This document shows positions 1 to 6,482 of a stretch of DNA of 10,209 bases, piece by piece. The notes beneath the pieces are model-generated. The model searched no databases. It saw only the letters and a list, made by a program, of their open reading frames with translations, and was not told the DNA's origin. Both the position numbers and the translations under genes were made by a program. Positions within the stretch are counted from its first letter, which is position 1; each line of letters begins with the position of its first letter. Source of the DNA: an uncultured Myxococcales bacterium (GTDB lineage Bacteria; Myxococcota; UBA727; VGSZ01); the NCBI GenBank assembly GCA_903952805.1, contig CAJBHN010000985.1:1-10209 (forward strand), given 5' to 3'.

Positions 1-186
1 CTCGCCCTCGCCCTCGCCTTCGCCCTCGCCTTCGCCCTCGCCTTCGCCCTCGCCTTCGCCCTCGCCTTCGCCTTCGCCTTCGCCTTCGCCTTCGCCCTCG
101 CCCTCGCCTTCGCCTTCGCCTTCGCCCTCGCCTTCGCCTTCGCCTTCGCCTTCGCCTTCGCCTTCGCCTTCGCCTTCGCCTTCGCC
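1..186. repeat. Hexanucleotide tandem repeat, 31 units of YTCGCC
   Basis: There are thirty-one perfect tandem units of CTCGCC or TTCGCC, continuing past the left edge. The only variable base is the first of each unit (10 units with C, 21 with T), which on the minus strand is the GAG/GAA wobble of Glu; the Gly codon is always GGC. The nine units nearest the signal peptide (133-186) are all TTCGCC, while the distal units largely alternate C and T. This pattern is typical of expansion by slippage, with older units having gathered silent changes. Confidence 0.95.
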
Positions 187-261
187 TTCGGCAGCAAATG
201 CAGGCGTGACAGCGAACACGGAGACAAAGAGGACCAGGGCCGACAGCAATCGATGAACCAT
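1..261 (-). CDS. Secreted Gly-Glu repeat protein, N-terminal part (3' end outside window)
   Basis: Read on the minus strand, an ATG at 261-259 opens a typical signal peptide: residues 1-4 MVHR, a hydrophobic core LLSALVLFVSVFAV, then TPAFAA with a likely cut after residue 23 or 24. From residue 25 to the window edge (residue 87) the protein is only E(GE)31. An in-frame stop (TAG, 273-271) lies four codons upstream and no other start codon falls between, so this start is firm, although I see no good Shine-Dalgarno sequence before it. The product is exported and extremely acidic. The C-terminal part, and therefore the function, is not visible; a low-complexity linker before a folded domain, an ion-binding tract or a surface polymer are all possible. 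The reading frame is supported by the signal peptide and by every repeat difference being synonymous. Confidence 0.8.
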   Translation of the reverse strand, partial: MVHRLLSALVLFVSVFAVTPAFAAEGEGEGEGEGEGEGEGEGEGEGEGEGEGEGEGEGEGEGEGEGEGEGEGEGEGEGEGEGEGEGE

Positions 262-380
262 GGCGGAACGCTATCGCGCACACGCCGGAAGCGGAACCGC
301 CCGCCCCCAGCGGTCGCATGTCGGTGCATTCACCACATTCGCGGCGTGGCGGACGGCTTCGATTCCTGCGTGAAGCGACG
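262..380. other. Divergent intergenic spacer between the GE-repeat gene and the nuoJ-like gene
   Basis: This 119-bp gap must hold the promoters for both directions, since the two genes diverge. I could not identify a -35/-10 pair with acceptable spacing on either strand. A short near-palindrome GCGGAACCGC (291-300) is present but is too short to call an operator. Confidence 0.4.
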
Positions 381-842
381 ATGTGCGGTACTTGTCGTGC
401 CGTGCTGTTTGCTGTTGTGGTTGTCATTGCCGGGTGTGCTGCGTTCGTCGCCTTGTTGACGACCAGGCTGGAGCGCATGGCTGCAGCGGTTGGCGTGGTT
501 GGCAGCGCGTTGTCTGCCCATGCACTCGCTTTTTCGGGGCCGGCGGCGGCGGCGGTGCTGTTGGTGAGCACCGTGGCCATGATGGCGGCGGTCCTTGGCG
601 CTGTCGCCGTCCTTGAGGTCGACGCGCGCCCCCAGCGACGGCTGCAGTTCTGGAAGCTCGGGTTGCTGGTGCCATTGGTGGCGGTGGTGGTGTTGGTGGG
701 AGAGCCGCTCGACGGCGGCACCCTGGTGGCAGGAGGCCGCGCCACCGCGATTGCCGTTTTGACCCTGGGCGTGGCGACGGTGGCGGTGCCCCTGTTGGTT
801 CGGCGTACCCAGGGGGGCTCGCCCCCCAATGGAGATCCATGA
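381..842 (+). CDS. nuoJ: NuoJ-like membrane protein, divergent
   Basis: A 153-residue protein with about five membrane segments (roughly residues 6-27, 33-52, 54-78, 91-107 and 120-139). This is the layout of NuoJ (ND6), the complex I membrane subunit whose third helix couples quinone chemistry to the pumps. The identification rests on topology, size and its place before nuoK-, L-, M- and N-like genes; sequence similarity alone would be weak. The third helix lacks the family's conserved acidic residue and tyrosine: there is no Tyr in the whole protein and no Glu or Asp within that helix. The ATG at 381 is preferred because it begins just before helix 1 and has GAAG five bases upstream. An in-frame ATG at 318 would add 21 mostly Arg- and Ser-rich residues and has no ribosome site. 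The protein is somewhat shorter than E. coli NuoJ. Its stop overlaps the next start (ATGA). Confidence 0.65.
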   Translation: MCGTCRAVLFAVVVVIAGCAAFVALLTTRLERMAAAVGVVGSALSAHALAFSGPAAAAVLLVSTVAMMAAVLGAVAVLEVDARPQRRLQFWKLGLLVPLVAVVVLVGEPLDGGTLVAGGRATAIAVLTLGVATVAVPLLVRRTQGGSPPNGDP

Positions 843-1108
843 CGAGTACCGCTCTCGGCTTGTTTCTGGTGGGGGTCGCCCTGGCCATCCTCATCTTGCG
901 CCGTTCGCTGCTGGCGTCGGCGGTGGGCGTTGGTCAAGGCTGCCTGGGTCTGGCCCATGTGGCGGTGGGTCGTGGTCGCGTCGACCTCGCCGTCGCCATC
1001 GGTGTCACCGGCGTCGCCATCGTCATCAGTCTGGCTGCGGCCGCGGTCGCGGTCCATCGACGGCGCGGCATCGATCATGTCGATGAGTTGCGCGAGTTGC
1101 AGGGCTGA
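839..1108 (+). CDS. nuoK: NuoK-like membrane protein lacking both conserved glutamates
   Basis: An 89-residue protein with three membrane helices (about 4-20, 24-42 and 50-72). It aligns well with NuoK (ND4L). Family landmarks are an RR-x-LL motif entering helix 2 (R21-R22, L24-L25) and an HRRR cluster after helix 3 (residues 73-76), followed by an acidic tail like that of E. coli. Canonical NuoK carries two glutamates in helices 2 and 3 that form part of the proton path. Here the helix 2 position is Gly32 (Gln33 is next to it) and helix 3 has no acidic residue; the first acidic residue in the protein is Asp49, in the loop before helix 3. There is no lysine. GGAG at 831-834 sits five bases before the ATG. 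The start overlaps the upstream gene by four bases and the stop is two bases before the nuoL-like gene, so the genes are translationally coupled. Confidence 0.75.
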   Translation: MTSTALGLFLVGVALAILILRRSLLASAVGVGQGCLGLAHVAVGRGRVDLAVAIGVTGVAIVISLAAAAVAVHRRRGIDHVDELRELQG

Positions 1109-1110
1109 TC

Positions 1111-3111
1111 ATGAAACTGGTTGATGTTGACAGCCTGTCGCTGGTGCTCCTCTTTCCGCTGTTGGCGTCGGCGGTGGTCGCCGCCACTCCCGTGCGGGTG
1201 GCGCGGGTACTCGCCGGCGTGGCCGGGGTGGTCGGCGGCGCCCTCGCCGTGGGCCACGCCGTCGCCTGCGCCACCATCGGCGGTTTTGGCGATCAGGCTG
1301 GCGGTGGCTACGTCGGCGCCCGCCTGGTGGCCCGCTGGGTCTTGCCAGGCTTCTCTTTGCCACTGGAGCTGGAGCCACTGACGGCGCCGTTGTTGCTGGC
1401 CGCCGGTGTTGTGACCGGCGCCGGGATTGTGGGCCTCGCGCTGCGCGGTGGAGGCCGGGGCGCGCTCACCGCCTCCCTGCTGATCCAGGCCGGCCTCGTG
1501 GCCACGGTGGTGGTGGGGACCATCGTGGGCCTGGTGGGCGCATTTGTGTCCCTGGGCATGTTGGCGACCCTGGCCCCGTTGACGAGTCTGGGGGCTCGGC
1601 CCGCGGGCAACGCCGCCTTGCGGGCCTTTGCCGTGCAGCGGGTCGGCGACGGCGCCTTGATTGTGGGGATGATGGCGCTGGCGACGTCGCTTGGAGGCCT
1701 GGGCTTCGAGCAGTTGTTGACCGTGCCCCTCGACGTCGATGCCTGGTCCCGGGTGGCCGACGTCGGCTTGTTTGGCGGCCTGCCCCACCGAACCTTGTGG
1801 TTCATCGCCGGCAGCGGCGTCGCCACCGCCACCGCCACCCGGCTGGGGCTGCTGTGTTGGCCCATGCTGCGCGACCTGACGGCGTCCAGCGATCTGCCCG
1901 CCCCCCTCGTGGGCCTGGTGCAGGCCGCCCACCAGGGGGCCGCCGCCGTGGTGCTGGTGCGCCTGCTGCCGGTGTTGGCGCTGGCGCCTGAAGCCAGTGA
2001 TGGCTTCTGTTGGGCCGCCGCTGTCACCGCGCTCGTCGCCGGCCTGCTGGGCTGCGCGGGTCGTGACCTGCTGCGCATCGACTCCCACCTGCTCGCGGCG
2101 GCGGCGCTGCCGATGGTGGTGTTGGCGAGCCTCGGCCAGGCATCGGGGCTGGTGCTGGCCGCCATCGTGGCCATGGCTGCCGGTCTGGCCTTGCCCTGGG
2201 CCATGGTCGAGTTGGCGGCGAGTCGCGGCGAACGAGACCCGGTGGCCCTGGGGGGCCTGGAGCACGTGCTGCCGCGCCTGCACACGACCCGGCTGCTGAC
2301 GACGACGGCGCTGGCGCTGCTGCCCCCCTTTTCCGGATGGGTGGTTTGGGAGCGGGCTCTGGAGGCAGGGCTGCTGTCAACCAAGATTCCGCCGGCCTTG
2401 TACGTCCTCGTCGTGGTCGGCGCCCTGCTGGGGGCGATGGGGGCCTGGCGCGTGCTGCACCTGGTGTTCAATGGGCCCCGTCCCGATCCGCTGCCGTCGC
2501 TGCATCCCGTCCCGTTGCTGGCCATGCTGCCCGTGATGCTGGTGGCCTTTCTCGCTCCCGGGCTGGCGGTGCTGGAGATGCCCGGGCTGTTGTTGAACCT
2601 GCTGCCCCTGGCTGTGGACTACACCGGACCCCTGCTGACGTTCGTGGCGCCCAGCCTGGTCGAGCAGGCCGGGGTCATGGCGCATCTCATGGCCCCGCAG
2701 CAGCCGCCCTTGATCCCGCCTCATGTGTTCATCGTCGCCACCGTCGCCCTGGGCTGTGTGCCGTGGCTGGTGTCGGCAATGCTGTGGCGTGGCCGCCGTC
2801 AGGGGCCGCCTCCCGGCCGCCCACTGCTGCACCAGCCCCTGGTTGCAGCCATCGCCGCCCGCCTGGCCACGCTGGCAGGACGGGAGAGCCCCGTGGCCCG
2901 CTCGGTCTCCGAAGGCGTCGAGCGCCTGTCCCGGGTGTTGGCCACCAACCTGGTGCCGGTGGCGCTGGCGCTGGTGCTGCAACGGCTCCCAGGGCTGGCG
3001 TCGTCGGCGGTGGCGCTCGTGATGGGGTTGGCGGCCAATGGCGGCGTCCAGCGCACCCTGGTGTTGAGCTGCGCGATGTTGGCTTGGATCTTGTGGTTGA
3101 AGGCAGGCTGA
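1111..3111 (+). CDS. nuoL: NuoL-like antiporter-type membrane subunit, pump residues replaced
   Basis: A 666-residue polytopic protein homologous to NuoL (ND5), the distal antiporter-like subunit of complex I. Landmarks that align with E. coli NuoL are RAFAVQRVGD (171-180) after helix 5, GRDLLRIDSH (317-326) for the family's D-x-K-R-x-L-A-Y region, and LLPPFSGW (403-410) entering helix 12. The C-terminal part has amphipathic and hydrophobic stretches (about 555-664) compatible with the lateral helix and last anchor, so the length is slightly above normal. The pumping residues are missing. No Asp or Glu occurs between residues 89 and 179, where the helix 5 Glu should lie. No Lys occurs in the helix 7 region. 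The helix 12 Lys position is Glu414. The whole protein has only three Lys (2, 425, 664). AGGG at 1101-1104 is a plausible ribosome site. Membership of the fold family is clear; ion pumping is doubtful. Confidence 0.85.
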   Translation: MKLVDVDSLSLVLLFPLLASAVVAATPVRVARVLAGVAGVVGGALAVGHAVACATIGGFGDQAGGGYVGARLVARWVLPGFSLPLELEPLTAPLLLAAGVVTGAGIVGLALRGGGRGALTASLLIQAGLVATVVVGTIVGLVGAFVSLGMLATLAPLTSLGARPAGNAALRAFAVQRVGDGALIVGMMALATSLGGLGFEQLLTVPLDVDAWSRVADVGLFGGLPHRTLWFIAGSGVATATATRLGLLCWPMLRDLTASSDLPAPLVGLVQAAHQGAAAVVLVRLLPVLALAPEASDGFCWAAAVTALVAGLLGCAGRDLLRIDSHLLAAAALPMVVLASLGQASGLVLAAIVAMAAGLALPWAMVELAASRGERDPVALGGLEHVLPRLHTTRLLTTTALALLPPFSGWVVWERALEAGLLSTKIPPALYVLVVVGALLGAMGAWRVLHLVFNGPRPDPLPSLHPVPLLAMLPVMLVAFLAPGLAVLEMPGLLLNLLPLAVDYTGPLLTFVAPSLVEQAGVMAHLMAPQQPPLIPPHVFIVATVALGCVPWLVSAMLWRGRRQGPPPGRPLLHQPLVAAIAARLATLAGRESPVARSVSEGVERLSRVLATNLVPVALALVLQRLPGLASSAVALVMGLAANGGVQRTLVLSCAMLAWILWLKAG

Positions 3112-3117
3112 TCCCAC

Positions 3118-4563
3118 ATGACCCTGTTGAATGACCCTGCTTTGTTCTTGTGGTTGGTGCCGGTGCTGCCTGCGTTGGGGGCGGCCATGGCCGTGACGGT
3201 GCCCGGCAACGACCGCTTGACGCTGCGGGGCATCGGGATGCTGACCCTGCTGGGCGTGCTGGGCATCGTGGCCACCCTCGTGGTCGACGGCTGGGACGTC
3301 ATCGCTGCCGGCGGCATTGCCTCCTCCCCGTTGCCGTGGTTGCCGGCGCTGCGGCTGACGTCGACGGCGACGCCGGCGCTGTTGACCATGGTGGTGGTGG
3401 CCCCCCTGGCCCTGCGGGCGGGAGCGCCGCGCGTCAAAGAAGGCATGGCGGCCTATGTCATTGCCATCTTGCTGCAGGTGGGCGTCACCGCGATGGCCCT
3501 GCTGCTGCAAGACCTGGCCTGGGCCATGGGCGCGGCGTTGGTGTCGTCGGTGCCCGGCTTTGCCCTGGTGGCGCTCTTTGGCGGCCCCGAGCGGGGCACC
3601 GTGACCTGGAGGGCGGCGGCCTTGTGGGTCACCGTCGACGGCGCCGCCCTCGCCATCGTCGTCGGCGGCGCCGGCCCCTGGCCCCCCGAGGTGGTGGCCA
3701 TCGCCTTGTTGGGACCGGGGCTGGTGCGGCTGGCGGCGGGCCCCCACGGCTTGTGGGCCCTGCCGTTTTTCGAGATGGCCCCGGTGGCGTCGGCGTCGAC
3801 GGCGGCGGCGGTGTCTGCGCCCATGGGGGCGGTGCTGTTGTGGCGCGGCGCCGTCGCTGCCGATCACGTCGGCGCCCTCGACAGCGTCGCGGTCGCCGCC
3901 GCCGTGGCCCTGGGCGGCGCTGCTGCCATCGGCGCGGTGTTGGTGGTGGTCGAGCGCGACCTGCGCCGCATCGTCGCCCATTGGGGGGGATTGCTCGGCA
4001 GCATCGTTGCGCTGGGCGTGGTGGCGGCGGTGATGGACGGCCGCGCGGTCAGCGACAGTCTGCTGTTGTCGTGCCACGCGGGGTTGTCGACGTCGTTTCT
4101 GCTGGTGGTCATTGAAGCCATCGAGCGTCGACTGGAGACCCGCCGGGTCAACCATCTGGCGGGCCTGGCCACCCTGGCCCCGGTGCTGGCGGGCGTGCTG
4201 CCCCTGGCCGTGCTGCTGCTGGCCGGGGCGCCTGGCCCCGGGACGGCGCCCACGCTGTGGAGCGTGCTGGCGGCGCTGGTGGCCAGCTCCAGCGTGGGCG
4301 TGGCCGGCGCCGCCTGCGTGGCGGCGGTGCTGGTGGGCGCGGTGGGCGCCGCCGGCGTCATGATTCGGGTGGTCACTCCCCAGCCGCGCAAGCACGCCCA
4401 CTTCATCCGGATGTCACCCATGCAGACCATCAGGCTGGTGACGCCGCTGGGCGCCATGCTGTTGGCGGCGTTGGCGACGGCCCCGCTGCAGACCCTGCCG
4501 CAGCCGTCGTCGTTGTCGTCGTCGTCGTCGCACGCTGCTCATGCCGACGGGGGCCAGCCATGA
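3118..4563 (+). CDS. nuoM: NuoM-like antiporter-type membrane subunit, pump residues mostly replaced
   Basis: A 481-residue protein with about 13-14 membrane helices, homologous to NuoM (ND4). Aligned landmarks are SVPGFALVALFG (144-155) for the helix 5 end, P209 with W213 and APVASA (221-226) around broken helix 7, ERDLRRIVAH (279-288), and an HAGLS plus ERRLETRR-x-x-HLAGL region (320-350) matching the E. coli H-G-L-S and ERIHTR segments. The helix 5 Glu position is Leu141, the helix 7 Lys is Arg204 in an ungapped alignment, and the helix 12 Glu position is Ser382. Only two Lys exist, 107 and 425, both in loops. The C-terminus ends in a Ser-rich tail (464-471) from a TCG run at 4507-4530. 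It starts six bases after the nuoL-like gene with a weak ribosome site and overlaps the nuoN-like start by four bases (ATGA). Confidence 0.85.
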   Translation: MTLLNDPALFLWLVPVLPALGAAMAVTVPGNDRLTLRGIGMLTLLGVLGIVATLVVDGWDVIAAGGIASSPLPWLPALRLTSTATPALLTMVVVAPLALRAGAPRVKEGMAAYVIAILLQVGVTAMALLLQDLAWAMGAALVSSVPGFALVALFGGPERGTVTWRAAALWVTVDGAALAIVVGGAGPWPPEVVAIALLGPGLVRLAAGPHGLWALPFFEMAPVASASTAAAVSAPMGAVLLWRGAVAADHVGALDSVAVAAAVALGGAAAIGAVLVVVERDLRRIVAHWGGLLGSIVALGVVAAVMDGRAVSDSLLLSCHAGLSTSFLLVVIEAIERRLETRRVNHLAGLATLAPVLAGVLPLAVLLLAGAPGPGTAPTLWSVLAALVASSSVGVAGAACVAAVLVGAVGAAGVMIRVVTPQPRKHAHFIRMSPMQTIRLVTPLGAMLLAALATAPLQTLPQPSSLSSSSSHAAHADGGQP

Positions 4564-5897
4564 ATGGGTCTAGCGTACCGGCGTCGACCCTGGTGCTGCT
4601 GTTGGCCGCGGGGGTGTGCCTGGCCCTGGAGGCTGTGGGGACCCGCGCCGGCGAGCGCAAGCGCATCCAGCGCGGGCATGTCGCGGCGGTCGTCGTGGCC
4701 GCCGCCTGCGCCGTTGCCGTCGGCGGCGTCACGTCGGTCCTGCCGGCGGCTGGTCTGGCGGGTCCTCCGGCGGCAACGGCCCTGGCCATTGCCCTGGCGC
4801 TGGTCGGCTTTGCCGCCTGCGAAGGCGCCGCGATGCTCGGTGAGCGCGCCGCCATCGCGTTGACCCTGGGCGCGGTGGTGGTGCTGGTGGGCACCGGCGC
4901 CCCACCGTCGTCCCCCGAGGTGATGGCGACCCTGGGCTGCGCCGCCCTGGCCATCGCCGCCGTGGCGGTGCGATCCACCGGCACCGGCGGCCGCAGCGAT
5001 GACGGCCCCACCGTTGAAGCCGCCACCAAACAACTCTTTGCCGGCGGCATCGCGGTCCTCTTGGTCGGCGTCGACGTGGTGGTGCCCGGGACCGCGCTGG
5101 GCGTCGTCAGTGCCCTGGTGGGTCTCATGCTCGCCCTCGGCTTGCCTCCGCTGCACGGTCCGCGTCTCGACCTGGCCCACGGCGCCCCCCCGGGCGTGGC
5201 GGCGCTGGCGGCCTTGCCCCTGGTGGGACTTGGACCCACCTTGGCGGCGCAGGTGGTCGCGGGCCCCCGAGCGTTGGTCGAGGTGCTGTGCGTGGTGGGC
5301 TGTGCCGGCTTGCCCCTGGCGGCGCTGGGCCAGGTCTCCATCCGTCGCATGCTCGGGCTGTTGGCGGTGTCGCAGGTGATGCTGCCCGTGACCGCCGCGA
5401 TCGTCGGCCACGACCTGGTCACGGCTTCCGCCGTCGCCGCCGCCGGCGTCGTCGGCCTGGCGGTGGCCACCGCGGCGTTGCCGCCGCTGCACAAGCCCGG
5501 CGCCAGCTGGGAGGACATTTCGGGGGCCGGACGCCTCGCGCCGTGGCGAGCGGGCCTGGTGGTCTTTGTGGCGGCGTTCGCGTGTGGCCTGCCTCCGACC
5601 ATTGGTTTCTCGTTGCGCCGCAGCCTGGCCCACACGGCGGGCCTGGTGGGCACCGATGTGCCCGGCCTGGAGAGGCTGGCGTCGTGGCTGCCGACGCTGT
5701 TGATCCTCGGCGGCGCCGTCATGGCCCTGCCGGTGGTGCGGACCGCCCTGTTTCTCTTTGCCAAGACCCCGCGCTCGCTGCGGGCGCCACCGCTGACGTC
5801 GACGGCGTTGACGGCGACGCTGACCCTGGGAGCGGTGGTGGCCATGGCGGTGCTGTGGTCGGGCCTCGATGCTTCGGTGTGGCTGGGCCACCCCTGA
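4560..5897 (+). CDS. nuoN: NuoN-like antiporter-type membrane subunit, pump residues mostly replaced
   Basis: A 445-residue protein homologous to NuoN (ND2). Matching landmarks are VEAATK (152-157), LPPLH ending at His199 followed by HGAPPGV (207-213) for the P-F-H and E-G-A-P-T-P-V region, QVSIRRML (258-265), and GLPPTIGF (343-350) entering helix 12. The EAATK pair and His199 are kept. The central lysines are not: in an ungapped alignment the helix 7 Lys is Ala192 and the helix 8 Lys is Val222. The helix 12 Lys is Arg353, and the helix 5 region (119-141) has no acidic residue after Glu120. The ATG at 4560 was chosen because it overlaps the previous stop as ATGA and has a GGGGG tract (4549-4553) six bases upstream; open frame extends further upstream but only antiparallel to coding signal of the nuoM-like gene. 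This is the last gene of the module. Confidence 0.85.
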   Translation: MNGSSVPASTLVLLLAAGVCLALEAVGTRAGERKRIQRGHVAAVVVAAACAVAVGGVTSVLPAAGLAGPPAATALAIALALVGFAACEGAAMLGERAAIALTLGAVVVLVGTGAPPSSPEVMATLGCAALAIAAVAVRSTGTGGRSDDGPTVEAATKQLFAGGIAVLLVGVDVVVPGTALGVVSALVGLMLALGLPPLHGPRLDLAHGAPPGVAALAALPLVGLGPTLAAQVVAGPRALVEVLCVVGCAGLPLAALGQVSIRRMLGLLAVSQVMLPVTAAIVGHDLVTASAVAAAGVVGLAVATAALPPLHKPGASWEDISGAGRLAPWRAGLVVFVAAFACGLPPTIGFSLRRSLAHTAGLVGTDVPGLERLASWLPTLLILGGAVMALPVVRTALFLFAKTPRSLRAPPLTSTALTATLTLGAVVAMAVLWSGLDASVWLGHP

Positions 5898-5971
5898 GGA
5901 CGTCATGGGGGGCTTGACCGGCGCTCGGATGCCTTGATGGGGCGGCGGTGGCGCTGCGGAAATGTCACACT

Positions 5972-5976
5972 GAGGG
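5972..5976 (+). promoter_or_regulatory. Ribosome binding site GAGGG
   Basis: GAGGG lies seven bases before the ATG at 5984 but only one base before the in-frame ATG at 5978. The spacing therefore favours 5984 as the start of the small membrane protein over 5978 or the upstream GTG at 5948. Confidence 0.6.
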
Positions 5977-5983
5977 CATGAAC

Positions 5984-6391
5984 ATGCTTGCTCGTCTCTC
6001 CACCAAGAACAAAGTCCTGTTGGTCGGCGCAGCGCTGGGTGTCGGCGTGCTCGGCATGGCGGCGTTGTACACGGCGGCCAGCCTGAGTTGGGCCTACTCC
6101 GAGGGTGACCGTTCGGGCACGGTGCTCAAGGTCTCCAACAAGGGGTGGGTCTGCAAGACGTGGGAGGGGGAGCTCGCGATGGCGATGGTCGCCGGCGGCG
6201 TCCCCGGCGACCAGGGCGGCATCTCGACCAGCACCTGGACCTTCACCGTCCGCGACGACGCCCTGATCGACAAGATCAACGCCGCCGTCGGCAAGCGTGC
6301 GGTGCTGCATTACGCGGAACACAAGGGCGTGCCGAGCACCTGTTTCGGCGACACCCCCTACTTCGTCGACGACATCCGCATCATCGAGTGA
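5984..6391 (+). CDS. Small single-pass membrane protein of a conserved uncharacterised family
   Basis: A 135-residue protein. A short basic N-terminus (LSTKNK) precedes one membrane helix (about residues 11-33), then a soluble domain of about 100 residues. Hallmarks of the soluble domain are the motifs SEGDRSG, KGW-x-CKTWEGELAM, TFTVRDD, GKRAVLHY and CFGDT near the end. From memory, this is a widespread proteobacterial family that databases often label '6-phosphogluconate dehydrogenase'. Nothing here resembles that enzyme (no NAD-binding Rossmann motif, far too short), so that name should not be used. Two cysteines (in CKTWEGE and CFGDT) are on the soluble side and could pair. It follows the membrane-arm cluster by 86 bp, where I found no convincing promoter or terminator, so read-through from the cluster is possible. 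Confidence 0.75.
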   Translation: MLARLSTKNKVLLVGAALGVGVLGMAALYTAASLSWAYSEGDRSGTVLKVSNKGWVCKTWEGELAMAMVAGGVPGDQGGISTSTWTFTVRDDALIDKINAAVGKRAVLHYAEHKGVPSTCFGDTPYFVDDIRIIE

Positions 6392-6403
6392 GCACAGACG
6401 ACG

Positions 6404-6423
6404 GTGGGGCACGGGCTCCCCAC
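6404..6423 (+). terminator. Possible terminator hairpin after the small membrane protein
   Basis: GTGGGG (6404-6409) and CCCCAC (6418-6423) form a 6-bp GC-rich stem with an 8-base loop, 12 bases after the stop codon. There is no T-tract, so an intrinsic terminator is only weakly supported. Confidence 0.3.
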
Positions 6424-6482
6424 GCGCTCTCGTCGTTGGACGCCCACGCACGATCGGTCTCGTCACCACCATCGCTCACGTC

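Noticed and set aside
1..186. The hexamer tract as a CRISPR array or as a plus-strand Leu/Phe-Ala coding repeat
   Set aside because: There are no spacers between units. The plus-strand frame has no visible start, while the minus-strand frame has a signal peptide and an upstream stop.
318..380. Upstream ATG for the nuoJ-like gene
   Set aside because: It has no ribosome site, and the extra 21 residues are Arg- and Ser-rich and unlike NuoJ, whose first helix starts at once. The ATG at 381 fits better.
381..5897. The five-gene block as an Mrp antiporter or hydrogenase-4-type complex
   Set aside because: The order J-K-L-M-N and the separate L, M and N subunits match complex I. No MrpE/F/G-like protein, hydrogenase subunit or DabA-like protein is present.
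1075..5906. Long open frames on the minus strand across the membrane-arm genes (up to about 670 codons)
   Set aside because: They are rich in His, Gln, Arg and Gly, with no membrane or domain pattern. They are the antisense shadow of GC-rich genes whose plus-strand frames have clear homology and ribosome-site or overlap logic.
5914..5962. Promoter before the small membrane protein (TTGACC at 5914-5919)
   Set aside because: No acceptable -10 hexamer lies 16-18 bases downstream (only G-rich sequence).
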